A stretch of 64,000 nt of DNA from Roseateles sp. (lineage in GTDB: Bacteria > Pseudomonadota > Gammaproteobacteria > Burkholderiales > Burkholderiaceae_C): NCBI GenBank assembly GCA_016790285.1, contig JAEUPJ010000025.1, positions 62,001 through 126,000 on the forward strand, written 5' to 3'. A model generated the notes under the pieces. That model was not told the DNA's origin. It did not search any database and saw only the letters and a list, made by a program, of their open reading frames with translations. Positions 24,717-32,163 of the stretch are shown one piece after another. The position numbers and the translations under genes are program-made. The first letter of the stretch is position 1. Each line of letters opens with the position of its first letter.

Positions 24717-26498
24717 ATGAACTCCACCAGCGACCCGGAAGACAACGACGCGACCATCATCCGGCCAGCGAATGCCGTGCCGGCCGAGCCGCCCGCTGCG
24801 GACCCGCCCACGGTCATGACGGGCGCGCCGGCGCCGGCGCCTGCGGCCGCGCGCCATGAAGGCGGCAACGCGCTGCCCGTGGGCAGCCGGCAGGCGGAGT
24901 TCGAGGTCACGCGCGTGCTGGGCGAGGGCGGCTTCGGCATCGTCTACCTGGCCCGCGACCACGCGCTGGAGCGCATGGTGGCGCTGAAGGAATACATGCC
25001 CGCGGCCCTGGCCCTGCGCGGCGAGGCGAGCCAGGTGCGGGTGCGCTCGGAGCGCCACCGCGACACCTTCGAGGCGGGCCTGAAGAGCTTCATCAACGAG
25101 GCGCGGCTGCTCGCGCAGTTCGACCACCCGTCGCTCGTGAAGGTCTACCGCTTCTGGGAGGCCAACGGCACTGCCTTCATGGTGATGCCCTTCGTCGAAG
25201 GCCGCACGCTGAAGGAAACCCTCAAGGCCCGCACCGAGCCGCCGGACGAAGCCTGGCTCATGGGCCTGCTCGCGCCGCTGACCGAGGCCCTGCAGGTGCT
25301 GCATGGCGAGCACTGCTACCACCGCGACATCGCGCCAGACAACATCATCCTCGTGGCCAGCACCGGCCGCCCGCTGCTGCTGGACTTCGGCGCCGCGCGC
25401 CGCGTGATCGGCGACATGACGCAGGCCCTCACCGTCATCCTCAAGCCCGGTTACGCACCCATCGAGCAGTACGCCGAGGTGCCCGGCATGAAACAGGGCC
25501 CCTGGACCGACGTCTATGCGCTGGCGGCCGTCGTCTATTGCGCCATCACCGGGCGCACGCCGCCGGCCAGCGTCGGCCGCATGGTCAAGGACGAGCACGT
25601 GCCGCTGGCCGTGCTGGCCCAGGGCCGCTACAGCGATCGCCTCGTGCGCGCCGTCGACCGGGCGCTGCAGGTGCTGCCCGACCAGCGCACGCCCTCCATG
25701 GCCGCCTTCCGCGAGGACCTGGGCCTGGCCGGCGAGTACACACCGCAGCCGGGCCAGATGGCCACGCAGATCCAGCCCGTGCCTGCCGCCGCCCCTGCCG
25801 CGCCGCCGCCGCCTCGCGGGGAAGCGAGCCGTACCCCGCTGTTCGCGGGCCTGGCCGTCGCCGGCCTGGCGATCGCCGGCGCGGCCACCTGGTGGGCCAC
25901 GCGGGCGCCAGCGCCTGCGCCGGCGCCAGTGGCGGCGACCACCTCCCCAGCGCCCGCACCCGCCCCGGTGACAGCCCCAGTGAAGGCCACCGACCCCGTG
26001 CCGCAGGACCTGCCCGGCCATTTCCGCCAGGTCGTGGCGCGCCAGACGGCGGGCTTTGCCGTGCAGGCCCAGGCCGAACGCACGCAACTGCGCATCGACC
26101 GCGACGAGCTGCGCTTCAGCGTCACGTCCGCGCGCGAGGGTTACCTGTACGTGCTGCTCGCCGGGCCCGATGGCAGCCTGCTGCAGCTCTACCCCAACGA
26201 CCGCGCGCGCACCAACCGCATCGGCGCCAACACCCCCGTGAGGCTGCCCGGTGCCAACTGGCCGCTCAAGGCCAGCGACCCGCCCGGCGCGGAGCACTTC
26301 CTGGTGCTGGTGACGCCGGAGCCCCGCACCTATGCGCCCTGGGCCACCGAGAAGGAGTCCACCTACGGCTTCCTGACCCTGCCCGCGCAGCCCCCCGCCG
26401 GCCAACCCCAGTGGCTGCTCGGCCAGCCCGACTGCGGGCACGCCGACTGCGCGGCCGGCTACGGCGCTGCCGTCTTCACCGTCGAGGCGGTGCGGTAG
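24717..26498 (+). CDS. ppkA: Transmembrane Ser/Thr kinase, PpkA-like, with DUF4384 domain
   Basis: A 593-residue kinase when started at ATG 24717; the ATG at 24672 falls within the promoter. A disordered acidic/Pro-rich start precedes the kinase domain: Gly loop GEGGFG (about 69-74), Lys91 in VALKEY, catalytic loop HRDIAPDN (202-209), DFG (223-225) and PGYAPIEQYAE. One membrane span (LFAGLAVAGLAIAGAATWWA, about 377-396) leads through a Pro/Ala linker to a periplasmic DUF4384 domain (YLYVLLAGPDGSLLQLYPND). PpkA kinases phosphorylate T6SS FHA proteins on threonine. It is followed by an unknown gene and an ECF sigma factor, so the sigma factor is a second candidate substrate. Confidence 0.88.
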   Translation: MNSTSDPEDNDATIIRPANAVPAEPPAADPPTVMTGAPAPAPAAARHEGGNALPVGSRQAEFEVTRVLGEGGFGIVYLARDHALERMVALKEYMPAALALRGEASQVRVRSERHRDTFEAGLKSFINEARLLAQFDHPSLVKVYRFWEANGTAFMVMPFVEGRTLKETLKARTEPPDEAWLMGLLAPLTEALQVLHGEHCYHRDIAPDNIILVASTGRPLLLDFGAARRVIGDMTQALTVILKPGYAPIEQYAEVPGMKQGPWTDVYALAAVVYCAITGRTPPASVGRMVKDEHVPLAVLAQGRYSDRLVRAVDRALQVLPDQRTPSMAAFREDLGLAGEYTPQPGQMATQIQPVPAAAPAAPPPPRGEASRTPLFAGLAVAGLAIAGAATWWATRAPAPAPAPVAATTSPAPAPAPVTAPVKATDPVPQDLPGHFRQVVARQTAGFAVQAQAERTQLRIDRDELRFSVTSAREGYLYVLLAGPDGSLLQLYPNDRARTNRIGANTPVRLPGANWPLKASDPPGAEHFLVLVTPEPRTYAPWATEKESTYGFLTLPAQPPAGQPQWLLGQPDCGHADCAAGYGAAVFTVEAVR

Positions 26499-26513
26499 GC
26501 CGTGGCGCGGGAG

Positions 26514-26538
26514 GGAACCTTGGCCGCTTCCCGGTTAC
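26514..26538 (+). promoter_or_regulatory. ECF-type promoter before the small unknown gene and sigma gene
   Basis: GGAAC (26514-26518), 15 bases, GTTAC (26534-26538), then CCAG. It begins 16 bases after the kinase stop, so the downstream unknown/sigma pair can be transcribed on its own. If the adjacent sigma factor reads it, the circuit is autoregulated. Confidence 0.6.
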
Positions 26539-26623
26539 CCAGTGTGAGTCGGCAGGCCGGCAGCCCCGCGCTGCGGCCCGTCGCCCCGACGACCTCCGGA
26601 CCCTGCCCCTGAACGCCCATCCC

Positions 26624-27166
26624 ATGCCCACCCCTGCCGCCGAGGCCCCTGCGCCGGCCGGCCCGCTGGATGCCTTCATCGGCGCGGCCGACGCCGGCCC
26701 GCTGCTGTGGGCTCGCTGGGTGGAGGGGCACATCGAGATCTGCGGCGGGGCCTCGCCCACCCATCCCATCACGAGCGAGGTCGGGCGCCTCTTCGTCGCA
26801 GCGTTGCGGGCGCATTTCGGCGACGCCGTCAGCGCCATCGCCGAGCGCGAATGGCGGCTCACCGAGCAGCCGCGCCGACTGCTGCCGGCGCGCACCGTGC
26901 GCCGCGCGGTCGCCTGTGCGGAATCGGCGCTCAGCCTGCTTCAGGCGCAGTCGCAGCTCCTGCAGATCGAGTTCTCGGCGGTGATGGGTGGCTGGCGTTT
27001 CCGCCGTGTGACCGACAGCCTGGGCCTGGACCCTGCCAGCCTCACGCCCGAGCGGCGCCAGGCGCTGGACCAGCTGCTGGCACCGCACTTCGCCAACCCG
27101 CTGCCGGCCAGCGCTGACGCCCTGACCGAGCGGCTGCGGGCCTTGCTGACCACCGAGTGGCATTGA
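26624..27166 (+). CDS. Unknown protein between kinase and ECF sigma genes
   Basis: A 180-residue soluble protein from ATG 26624; the frame is open far upstream but only as a shadow of the kinase gene. After an Ala/Pro-rich start it reads LDAFIGAADAGPLLWARWVEGHIEIC, then HPITSEVGRLFVAALRAHFGDAVSAIAEREW, and later IEFSAVMGGWRFRRVTDSLGLDPASLTPERRQALDQLL, mostly helical. No signal peptide, Cys cluster, anti-sigma zinc motif or membrane span is present, so it is not a classical membrane anti-sigma factor. Its place downstream of an ECF-type promoter and directly before the sigma gene suggests a regulatory or assembly role in the T6SS. I recognise no family. Confidence 0.65.
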   Translation: MPTPAAEAPAPAGPLDAFIGAADAGPLLWARWVEGHIEICGGASPTHPITSEVGRLFVAALRAHFGDAVSAIAEREWRLTEQPRRLLPARTVRRAVACAESALSLLQAQSQLLQIEFSAVMGGWRFRRVTDSLGLDPASLTPERRQALDQLLAPHFANPLPASADALTERLRALLTTEWH

Positions 27167-27311
27167 GCGCATCGCGCGCCGTGTGATCCAGGGTTTTCCC
27201 AGGCCTGCAAATGAGGGGGAGGTGGTGTCGCAGCTGTCGCAGTGGCTGCGCTGGCGGCGTCTGTGCAGACATGGCGGCCACGTCGGCCGCATCACCAGCG
27301 CGGAGCCCGAC

Positions 27312-27878
27312 ATGCAGCCCCAGTGCCTTTCCCCGATCCCCCACCCGGCCGTCGCCGACCCCAACATCATCTTCTCGGAGCTGTTCGGCGAGCACCGCGA
27401 CCGGCTCTACCGCTTCGTGCTGCGCCACATCGGCGACAGCACCGAGGCCGAGGAACTGGCCCAGCAGGCCTTCGTGGAGGCGGCGCGCACCTTCGAACAG
27501 TTCCGCGGCGAGTCGCAGCTGTCGACCTGGCTCTACGGCATCGCGATGAACCTGGTGCGCAACCACCTCTCACGCGCACCCTCGCGGCTGTACCGCTTCG
27601 AGGACGAGACGGCGCTGGACGCCACGCCCTGCGGGCACGCCAACCCCGAGCAGCAGTGCCACCTCAACCAGCTCATGGGCCTGCTGCAGACCGAACTCGA
27701 CGGCCTGATGCCCGAGATGCGCGAAGTGCTGCTGCTCGTGGCCATGGATGACATGAGCTACGAGGACGCCGCCGCGCTCCTGTCCGTGCCCATCGGCACC
27801 GTGCGCAGCCGCGTTTCGCGGGCCCGCACCCACCTGCGCACGCGGCTGCAGGCGCGCGGCGCCCAGCTGCCGTTCTGA
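27312..27878 (+). CDS. ECF-type RNA polymerase sigma factor
   Basis: A 188-residue group 4 sigma factor starting at ATG 27312; the frame is open to GTG 27183. Region 2 spans about residues 18-90 (FSELFGEHRDRLYRFVLRHI, EAEELAQQAFVEAARTF, STWLYGIAMNLVRNHL) and region 4 about 125-183 (MPEMREVLLLVAMDDMSYEDAAALLSVPIGTVRSRVSRAR, read in pieces). In region 2.2 the usual Q-E after the leucine is Q-Q. No anti-sigma gene follows; the next gene is an unrelated opposite-strand nuclease. It lies behind a kinase gene, and four ECF-type promoters surround the T6SS genes. I infer that it directs T6SS transcription, perhaps after phosphorylation. Confidence 0.88.
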   Translation: MQPQCLSPIPHPAVADPNIIFSELFGEHRDRLYRFVLRHIGDSTEAEELAQQAFVEAARTFEQFRGESQLSTWLYGIAMNLVRNHLSRAPSRLYRFEDETALDATPCGHANPEQQCHLNQLMGLLQTELDGLMPEMREVLLLVAMDDMSYEDAAALLSVPIGTVRSRVSRARTHLRTRLQARGAQLPF

Positions 27879-27904
27879 GGCGCTATCGCTGCTGACGGGT
27901 CATC

Positions 27905-28759
27905 TCAGGGCAATCGCACCAGCGCCTCCACCGGCAGGTGGTCCGACGGGAAGCGCCCGTGGCGCGAGTCGGTCAGGGCGCCCCACTTCAGCACCTCGAT
28001 GCCGCGGGTGTGCAGGATGTGATCGATGCGCTCCGCGGCGGGCAGCGGCGCGTCGATGCGAAACCCGTTGAACGTGCCCTCCGGGCCGTAGGGCGGTGTG
28101 CGCGTGGTGGCGCGGGCGTCGAGCAGCTCGCGCAGCAGGATCTGCACCGGCTCGCTGCCGGGCGCGGCATTGAAGTCACCGATCACGAACGACGGCGCGT
28201 CACCGGCGAGGCTGGCGCGCCGCGCGAGCAGCAGCTTCGCGGATTCGCGCCGCGCGACCACGCCTTCGTGGTCGAAGTGCGTGTTGAACACATAGAAGGG
28301 CGGCGACTGCGGAGCCTGCCGGTCGCGCAGGGCCACCCAGGTCGCGATTCGATGGCAGCAGCGCCCATCCCACCCCTTGGACGGCTTCTCCGGCGTCTCG
28401 CTCAGCCAGAACGTGCCGCTGCGCAGCACCTCGAAGCGCGCCCGGCGGATGAAGATGGCCGCATGCTCGCCCCGCTGCGCGCCGTCGTCCCGGCCCACGC
28501 CCACGCGCTCGAACTCCTCCAGCGTTTCCAGGTCGGCAATCTGCTCCGGCAGGCCCTCCTGGGTCCCGAACACATCCCACCCGTGATAGCGGATCAGCGC
28601 CAGCACCTGCGCCCGGCGCAGCGGCCAGGCATCCGGGCCGTCGCTCGCCACGTTCAGCCTCAGGTTCCAGGTGGCCAAACGCCACGGTTCAGCGGCATGG
28701 CTGGCAGGTGCCAGGCCGAGCAGGCACAGGCACAAGGCAAGGGCAAGGAGTCGGGTCAT
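27905..28759 (-). CDS. Secreted endonuclease/exonuclease/phosphatase-family protein
   Basis: A 284-residue protein started at ATG 28759, giving a clear Sec signal MTRLLALALCLCLLGLAPASHA cut after AHA (read with cleavage near residue 22). The EEP fold motifs are present: ATWNLRLN near the mature start, TQEGLPEQ (metal-binding Glu), THFDHEG, IGDFNA (Asp and Asn of the active site) and a C-terminal SDHLPVEA with the catalytic Asp-His. EEP enzymes hydrolyse phosphodiesters in nucleic acids, lipids or nucleotides; export suggests a periplasmic or secreted substrate. It converges on the sigma-factor gene with 26 bases between, and is not visibly part of the T6SS. Confidence 0.85.
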   Translation of the reverse strand: MTRLLALALCLCLLGLAPASHAAEPWRLATWNLRLNVASDGPDAWPLRRAQVLALIRYHGWDVFGTQEGLPEQIADLETLEEFERVGVGRDDGAQRGEHAAIFIRRARFEVLRSGTFWLSETPEKPSKGWDGRCCHRIATWVALRDRQAPQSPPFYVFNTHFDHEGVVARRESAKLLLARRASLAGDAPSFVIGDFNAAPGSEPVQILLRELLDARATTRTPPYGPEGTFNGFRIDAPLPAAERIDHILHTRGIEVLKWGALTDSRHGRFPSDHLPVEALVRLP

Positions 28760-28835
28760 GGAGGGCGCACACCGCAGTCGACGGAACGCCAGCCTACGCC
28801 AGCGCCGCGCCCTGACGCCCACGCCCCCCGGAAAT

Positions 28836-28865
28836 TTGTCAGACCCGCAAAAATCGTGCTATAGT
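28836..28865 (+). promoter_or_regulatory. Sigma-70 promoter of the initiator tRNA gene
   Basis: TTGTCA (28836-28841) and TATAGT (28860-28865) with an 18-base spacer, ending 12 bases before the tRNA. Both boxes match the consensus at most positions, as expected for a stable RNA. Confidence 0.75.
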
Positions 28866-28877
28866 CTTAGCTTCAGT

Positions 28878-28954
<77 letters not shown>

Positions 28955-28962
28955 AAATAAGT

Positions 28963-29004
28963 GGTGCCGTGAGGCACCTGCAAAGCCCGCCCCGAGCGGG
29001 CTTT
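28963..29004 (+). terminator. Terminator hairpins after the tRNA
   Basis: A small hairpin GGTGCC-GTGA-GGCACC (28963-28978) is followed by AAAGCCCGC (28982-28990) paired with GCGGGCTTT (28996-29004) around a 5-base loop, then GTCGTTTCT. The second is a good intrinsic terminator for the tRNA transcript. The next 214 bases, to the TPR gene at 29219, hold nothing I can name. Confidence 0.8.
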
Positions 29005-29218
29005 GTCGTTTCTGGGCTTCGCGCGGTGCATGCGCAGCCTCAGCCAGAGCTCGGCGAGAGCCGGCCCCGGTGGGGACCGCTGGCGCCGGCCCGTTGGTGC
29101 AGGCTACGGTGGGAAGATCGACACCCGTCAAGCTCGGGCCACGCAGATCGCTGAATCCAGCGGCCGTCGCGCCCGCACTCCAGCCCACTTTTTCCCCATC
29201 CCGCCGCGCCGATCGACC

Positions 29219-29839
29219 ATGACAGACGCCCTCGTCACCCTGACCCATGCCGAGTTGTTGGCGCTGGCCCTGGAGGCGTCGCGCCGCGACGATTCGGCCC
29301 AGGCGCTGGCCTGCCTGAAGGCCTCGGCCAGCCGCGCCGATGCGCCGGCTTTGGCCTTGTTCATGCTGGGCAGCGAGTACGCCCAGCTCGGCCTGGTGGA
29401 TCAGGCCAAGGCCGCGTTCGGTCAGGCCGTCGAGCGGGGGCCGGATTTGCCGCTGGCGCGGTTCCAGCTCGGCATGCTGCACATGACCTGCGGCGAGGTG
29501 GATACCGCACGGGCGGTATGGGCCCCGCTGGCGCTGCTGGAGGCGTCCCACCCACAGGCCTACCTGGCCTGCTTTCACCGCGGCATGTGCCACCTGGCGG
29601 CCGACGAATTCGCCCAGGCCGCACAAGCCCTGGGCGAGGGCGTGGCACTGAACCAGGACAACCCACCCCTGAACAACGACATGCGGCGCGTCATCGACGC
29701 CATCCAGCACCTGCCGAACCACCCGGGCATGCTTGCTGTCCCCGCGCAGGATCCCCAGGCCCCGCAGGAGGGCGCGAGCGCTGCCGAGGCGCCGGCCCAT
29801 CTCTTCATCTCCGCCTATGCCAACGGCAAGCTGCACTGA
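29219..29839 (+). CDS. TPR-repeat protein (206 aa)
   Basis: A 206-residue soluble protein from ATG 29219; the frame is open upstream through the tRNA terminator, which is not coding. At least three degenerate tetratricopeptide units are visible: LALEASRRDDSAQALACLKASA, ALALFMLGSEYAQLGLVDQAKAAFGQAVERGPDLPLA (in pieces) and ACFHRGMCHLAADEFAQAAQALGEGVALNQD. The end is Pro/Ala-rich and finishes LFISAYANGKLH. TPRs bind partner proteins; no enzyme domain is present. It lies 15 bases before a second TPR gene, so the two form an operon. Function unknown. Confidence 0.75.
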   Translation: MTDALVTLTHAELLALALEASRRDDSAQALACLKASASRADAPALALFMLGSEYAQLGLVDQAKAAFGQAVERGPDLPLARFQLGMLHMTCGEVDTARAVWAPLALLEASHPQAYLACFHRGMCHLAADEFAQAAQALGEGVALNQDNPPLNNDMRRVIDAIQHLPNHPGMLAVPAQDPQAPQEGASAAEAPAHLFISAYANGKLH

Positions 29840-29854
29840 TCTTCCGGAGCTGCC

Positions 29855-31009
29855 ATGACCGTCGCTCGACTGAGCCGATTGCTGGACTTCCTTGCGCAGG
29901 ACCCGCACAACGCGGCGCTGCTGGGCGAGGTGGCCGATGAGCAGCTGAATCAGGGCGACTTCGTTGCCGCCCGTGCGACGCTGCAGCAGTTGCTGGCCGT
30001 CCAGCCGGGTGACGCGCTCGCGCGCTATCGCCTGGCCGTGGCGACACGGGCGGGCGGCGACGCAGCCACGGCCGTGGCCGCCCTGCAGGCACTGCTGGCC
30101 GAGGGGCACTCGCACGCCGTCGTCGTGCAGGAACTCGCGCGCGCCCAGGGCCAGCTGGGAGATTGGGCGGCCGTGGTGGCCACGCTGGAGCCGCTGCAGG
30201 CCGGCGCGCTGCCGCCGGAGGAGGGCGATGCCGTCTGGCTGCTGCGCATTCGCGCCCATCACCATCTCGGGCAGTTGGCGGACGGCCTGGCGCAGGCGCA
30301 GGACTGGGAGGCCGCGCGAGCCGGCGCCTTGCCCCTGCAGGGCCGTGCCGCCATCGCCACCTTGATGCTCGACGCCGAGCGCCTGGACGACGCCGCTCGG
30401 TTGCTCGCCCACGTGGAGCCGCAGCTGGTGGACGGCCACGCAGAGCTGGCAGCGGCCGCCGGCTTCGTGCAACTCGGCCAGGGCGAGGCTCGCGGGGCGA
30501 TGGATCGCTTCATGCAGAGTGTGCAACTCGACGCCAGCTCGGGTCGCGCGCACCTGGGCCTGGGCCTCGCGCTGGCGTCGCAGGGCGACCTGCCCCGGGC
30601 GCTGGATGCGCTGCGGGCCGCCGTCACGGCGACGCCCAGCCACCTCGGGAGCTGGCATGCGCTGGCCTGGGTGCTGTTGCTGCAGGACGACCTGGCCGCC
30701 GCGCAGGCCAGCTTCGAAAGCGCACTGGCGCAGGACGACACCTTTGGCGAAACCCACGGCGGCCTGGCACTCCTCGCCGCGTTGCGGGGCGACGTCGCAG
30801 CAAGCGAACGCCACCTGCGCACGGCGTCCAGGCTCGACCCGCAGTCCACCCACGTGCTGGTGACCCGTGCTGTGCTCGAGCGGGGCCCGGAGCATGACGG
30901 CCAGGCATGGCTGGCCCAGGCGCTGGAGCGCTTCATGGGCGCCGCGGCGCGCCGCAACCCGGCCCTGCAGGCCATGCTGGAGAGAGCCCTCGCGCGGCCG
31001 CGCCGCTGA
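29855..31009 (+). CDS. TPR-repeat protein (384 aa)
   Basis: A 384-residue, almost entirely helical protein made of repeated 34-residue units. Clear examples are NAALLGEVADEQLNQGDFVAARATLQQLLAVQPGDALARYRLA (two helices), GRAHLGLGLALASQGDLPRALDALRAAVTATP and HLGSWHALAWVLLLQDDLAAAQASFESALAQDD, each here read in part. There is no signal peptide or membrane span. It follows the 206-residue TPR protein closely and probably works with it as a protein-binding scaffold. The coding sequence ends in a 17-bp stretch that is repeated once just past the stop. No specific pathway is indicated. Confidence 0.75.
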   Translation: MTVARLSRLLDFLAQDPHNAALLGEVADEQLNQGDFVAARATLQQLLAVQPGDALARYRLAVATRAGGDAATAVAALQALLAEGHSHAVVVQELARAQGQLGDWAAVVATLEPLQAGALPPEEGDAVWLLRIRAHHHLGQLADGLAQAQDWEAARAGALPLQGRAAIATLMLDAERLDDAARLLAHVEPQLVDGHAELAAAAGFVQLGQGEARGAMDRFMQSVQLDASSGRAHLGLGLALASQGDLPRALDALRAAVTATPSHLGSWHALAWVLLLQDDLAAAQASFESALAQDDTFGETHGGLALLAALRGDVAASERHLRTASRLDPQSTHVLVTRAVLERGPEHDGQAWLAQALERFMGAAARRNPALQAMLERALARPRR

Positions 31010-31034
31010 AGCTCCCACGCGGCCGCGCCGCTGA
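30993..31034. repeat. 17-bp direct repeat at the end of the TPR gene
   Basis: CGCGGCCGCGCCGCTGA occurs at 30993-31009, covering the last codons and stop, and again at 31018-31034, with 8 bases between. The second copy is noncoding, and looks like a small local duplication. Confidence 0.7.
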
Positions 31035-31039
31035 GTCGG

Positions 31040-31897
31040 CTACCTGGGCAATGCCTCGGCCGGGTACGCGACGAGCAGCGCCATGGCCGTCGCGAAGACG
31101 CTGGCAAACACGAAGAAGACCAAGGCTGCGGCCCGGATCGGCTTTTCTGCAATGGGCATGAAGAAGATGACGCGCTGGGTCTTGCGCGCAAAGCCGGGGT
31201 GGAGCACGAAGAGCTTCATGATGATCAGGAGATAGATCGGGAATGAGCTCAGCGGCAGCGCGTAGATGTAGACCCCCGTCAGGTTGTGGAACCTCACGGC
31301 ATCCTGGATGGTGATGGGCACCGACTTGATGGCGGACATCACGTCGCCGCCGAACGCGCCGCGGAAATGGGCGTAACCGACGTAGATGATCAACGTCATG
31401 GCGACGAAGAGCAGGGCCTTGCAGAAGGCATCAGCGAGCAGCAGCGCGATGTTGGCGAGCGTCGAGCCGGTGACCAGACTCTGGATCAAGTGGTGTTGGA
31501 AGCGGTAGGCAAACGCGTTGACGAGGGCCACCTTCACGAAGCCATCGAACAGGAACTGGCCCAGGAAGCCGGGCGTCGTGAGCTGCGGGATGAGGTCGGG
31601 CATCCTCGAGCAATAGACGGCCAGAACGCACGCCATCGAGACGAGGCTCATCGCACACACATAGGTCCAGAACTTGCCAGGCTGCCCTCGCGGCGGGAAG
31701 TACTCGGCGAGAAAGTTCTGGAGATCGGCCGTCCATCGGGACTTCGCCGGGTCGGCAGACACATCGCGGATCGCTGCCGTGATCGCATCGGACGTGGCCT
31801 TGCTGAACAGCATGTCGTTGCTGAACGCCAGCCCGACGAACAGCAGCGGCGTGCCTGCGCTTGCAAGCACGGTGGCGAAGGTCTGCATCGTGGCCAT
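31040..31897 (-). CDS. Polytopic membrane protein of unknown function
   Basis: A 285-residue protein with about five or six hydrophobic spans, for example FWTYVCAMSLVSMACVLAVY (about 74-93), IALLLADAFCKALLFVAMTLIIYVG (about 149-173, in pieces), YIYALPLSSFPIYLLIIMKLFVL (about 210-232) and ALVFFVFASVFATAMALLVAY near the end. A soluble stretch after the first span (DAITAAIRDVSADPAKSRW) and a charged loop with PGFARKTQRV lie between them. I recognise no transporter or enzyme signature. It is a single gene converging with the TPR operon; only six bases separate it from the second repeat copy. Confidence 0.7.
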   Translation of the reverse strand: MATMQTFATVLASAGTPLLFVGLAFSNDMLFSKATSDAITAAIRDVSADPAKSRWTADLQNFLAEYFPPRGQPGKFWTYVCAMSLVSMACVLAVYCSRMPDLIPQLTTPGFLGQFLFDGFVKVALVNAFAYRFQHHLIQSLVTGSTLANIALLLADAFCKALLFVAMTLIIYVGYAHFRGAFGGDVMSAIKSVPITIQDAVRFHNLTGVYIYALPLSSFPIYLLIIMKLFVLHPGFARKTQRVIFFMPIAEKPIRAAALVFFVFASVFATAMALLVAYPAEALPR

Positions 31898-32116
31898 GGC
31901 GTTGCTTGGCGTGTCGTCCGGGCTCGAGCGGGAACCCGCTGAACTCTAGCCGCAGGGCGCCTGCGCCACGCAGGGGCACTCGTCACATTTGATGAGGTCT
32001 CCAGGCGTCCGGCGAGCTTCGGCAGGAGGGCCGCCCGGCGCACGAGCGCTAGCGACGCCATCGCGCGCATCCCTACTTCCCACCGTTGACACGCCGACTT
32101 CCCGTCTTCGATACTG

Positions 32117-32136
32117 GAATGGAACCGGTTCCATTC
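32117..32136. promoter_or_regulatory. 20-bp perfect palindrome, probable operator of the GH5 gene
   Basis: GAATGGAACCGGTTCCATTC is a perfect inverted repeat ending 27 bases before the GH5 start codon. The central CG and symmetric arms are typical of LacI-family operators. It differs from the TGGTWGCGCTAWCA boxes of the neighbouring genes, so a different regulator is likely. The rest of the 266-base gap (31898-32163) shows nothing else clear. Confidence 0.65.
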
Positions 32137-32163
32137 TTCCAATACCAACATCGGAGACAACAA

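Noticed and set aside
26624-27166. Calling the small gene before the sigma factor an anti-sigma factor
   Set aside because: No membrane span, zinc-binding His-x3-Cys-x2-Cys motif or other anti-sigma signature is visible; position alone is not enough.
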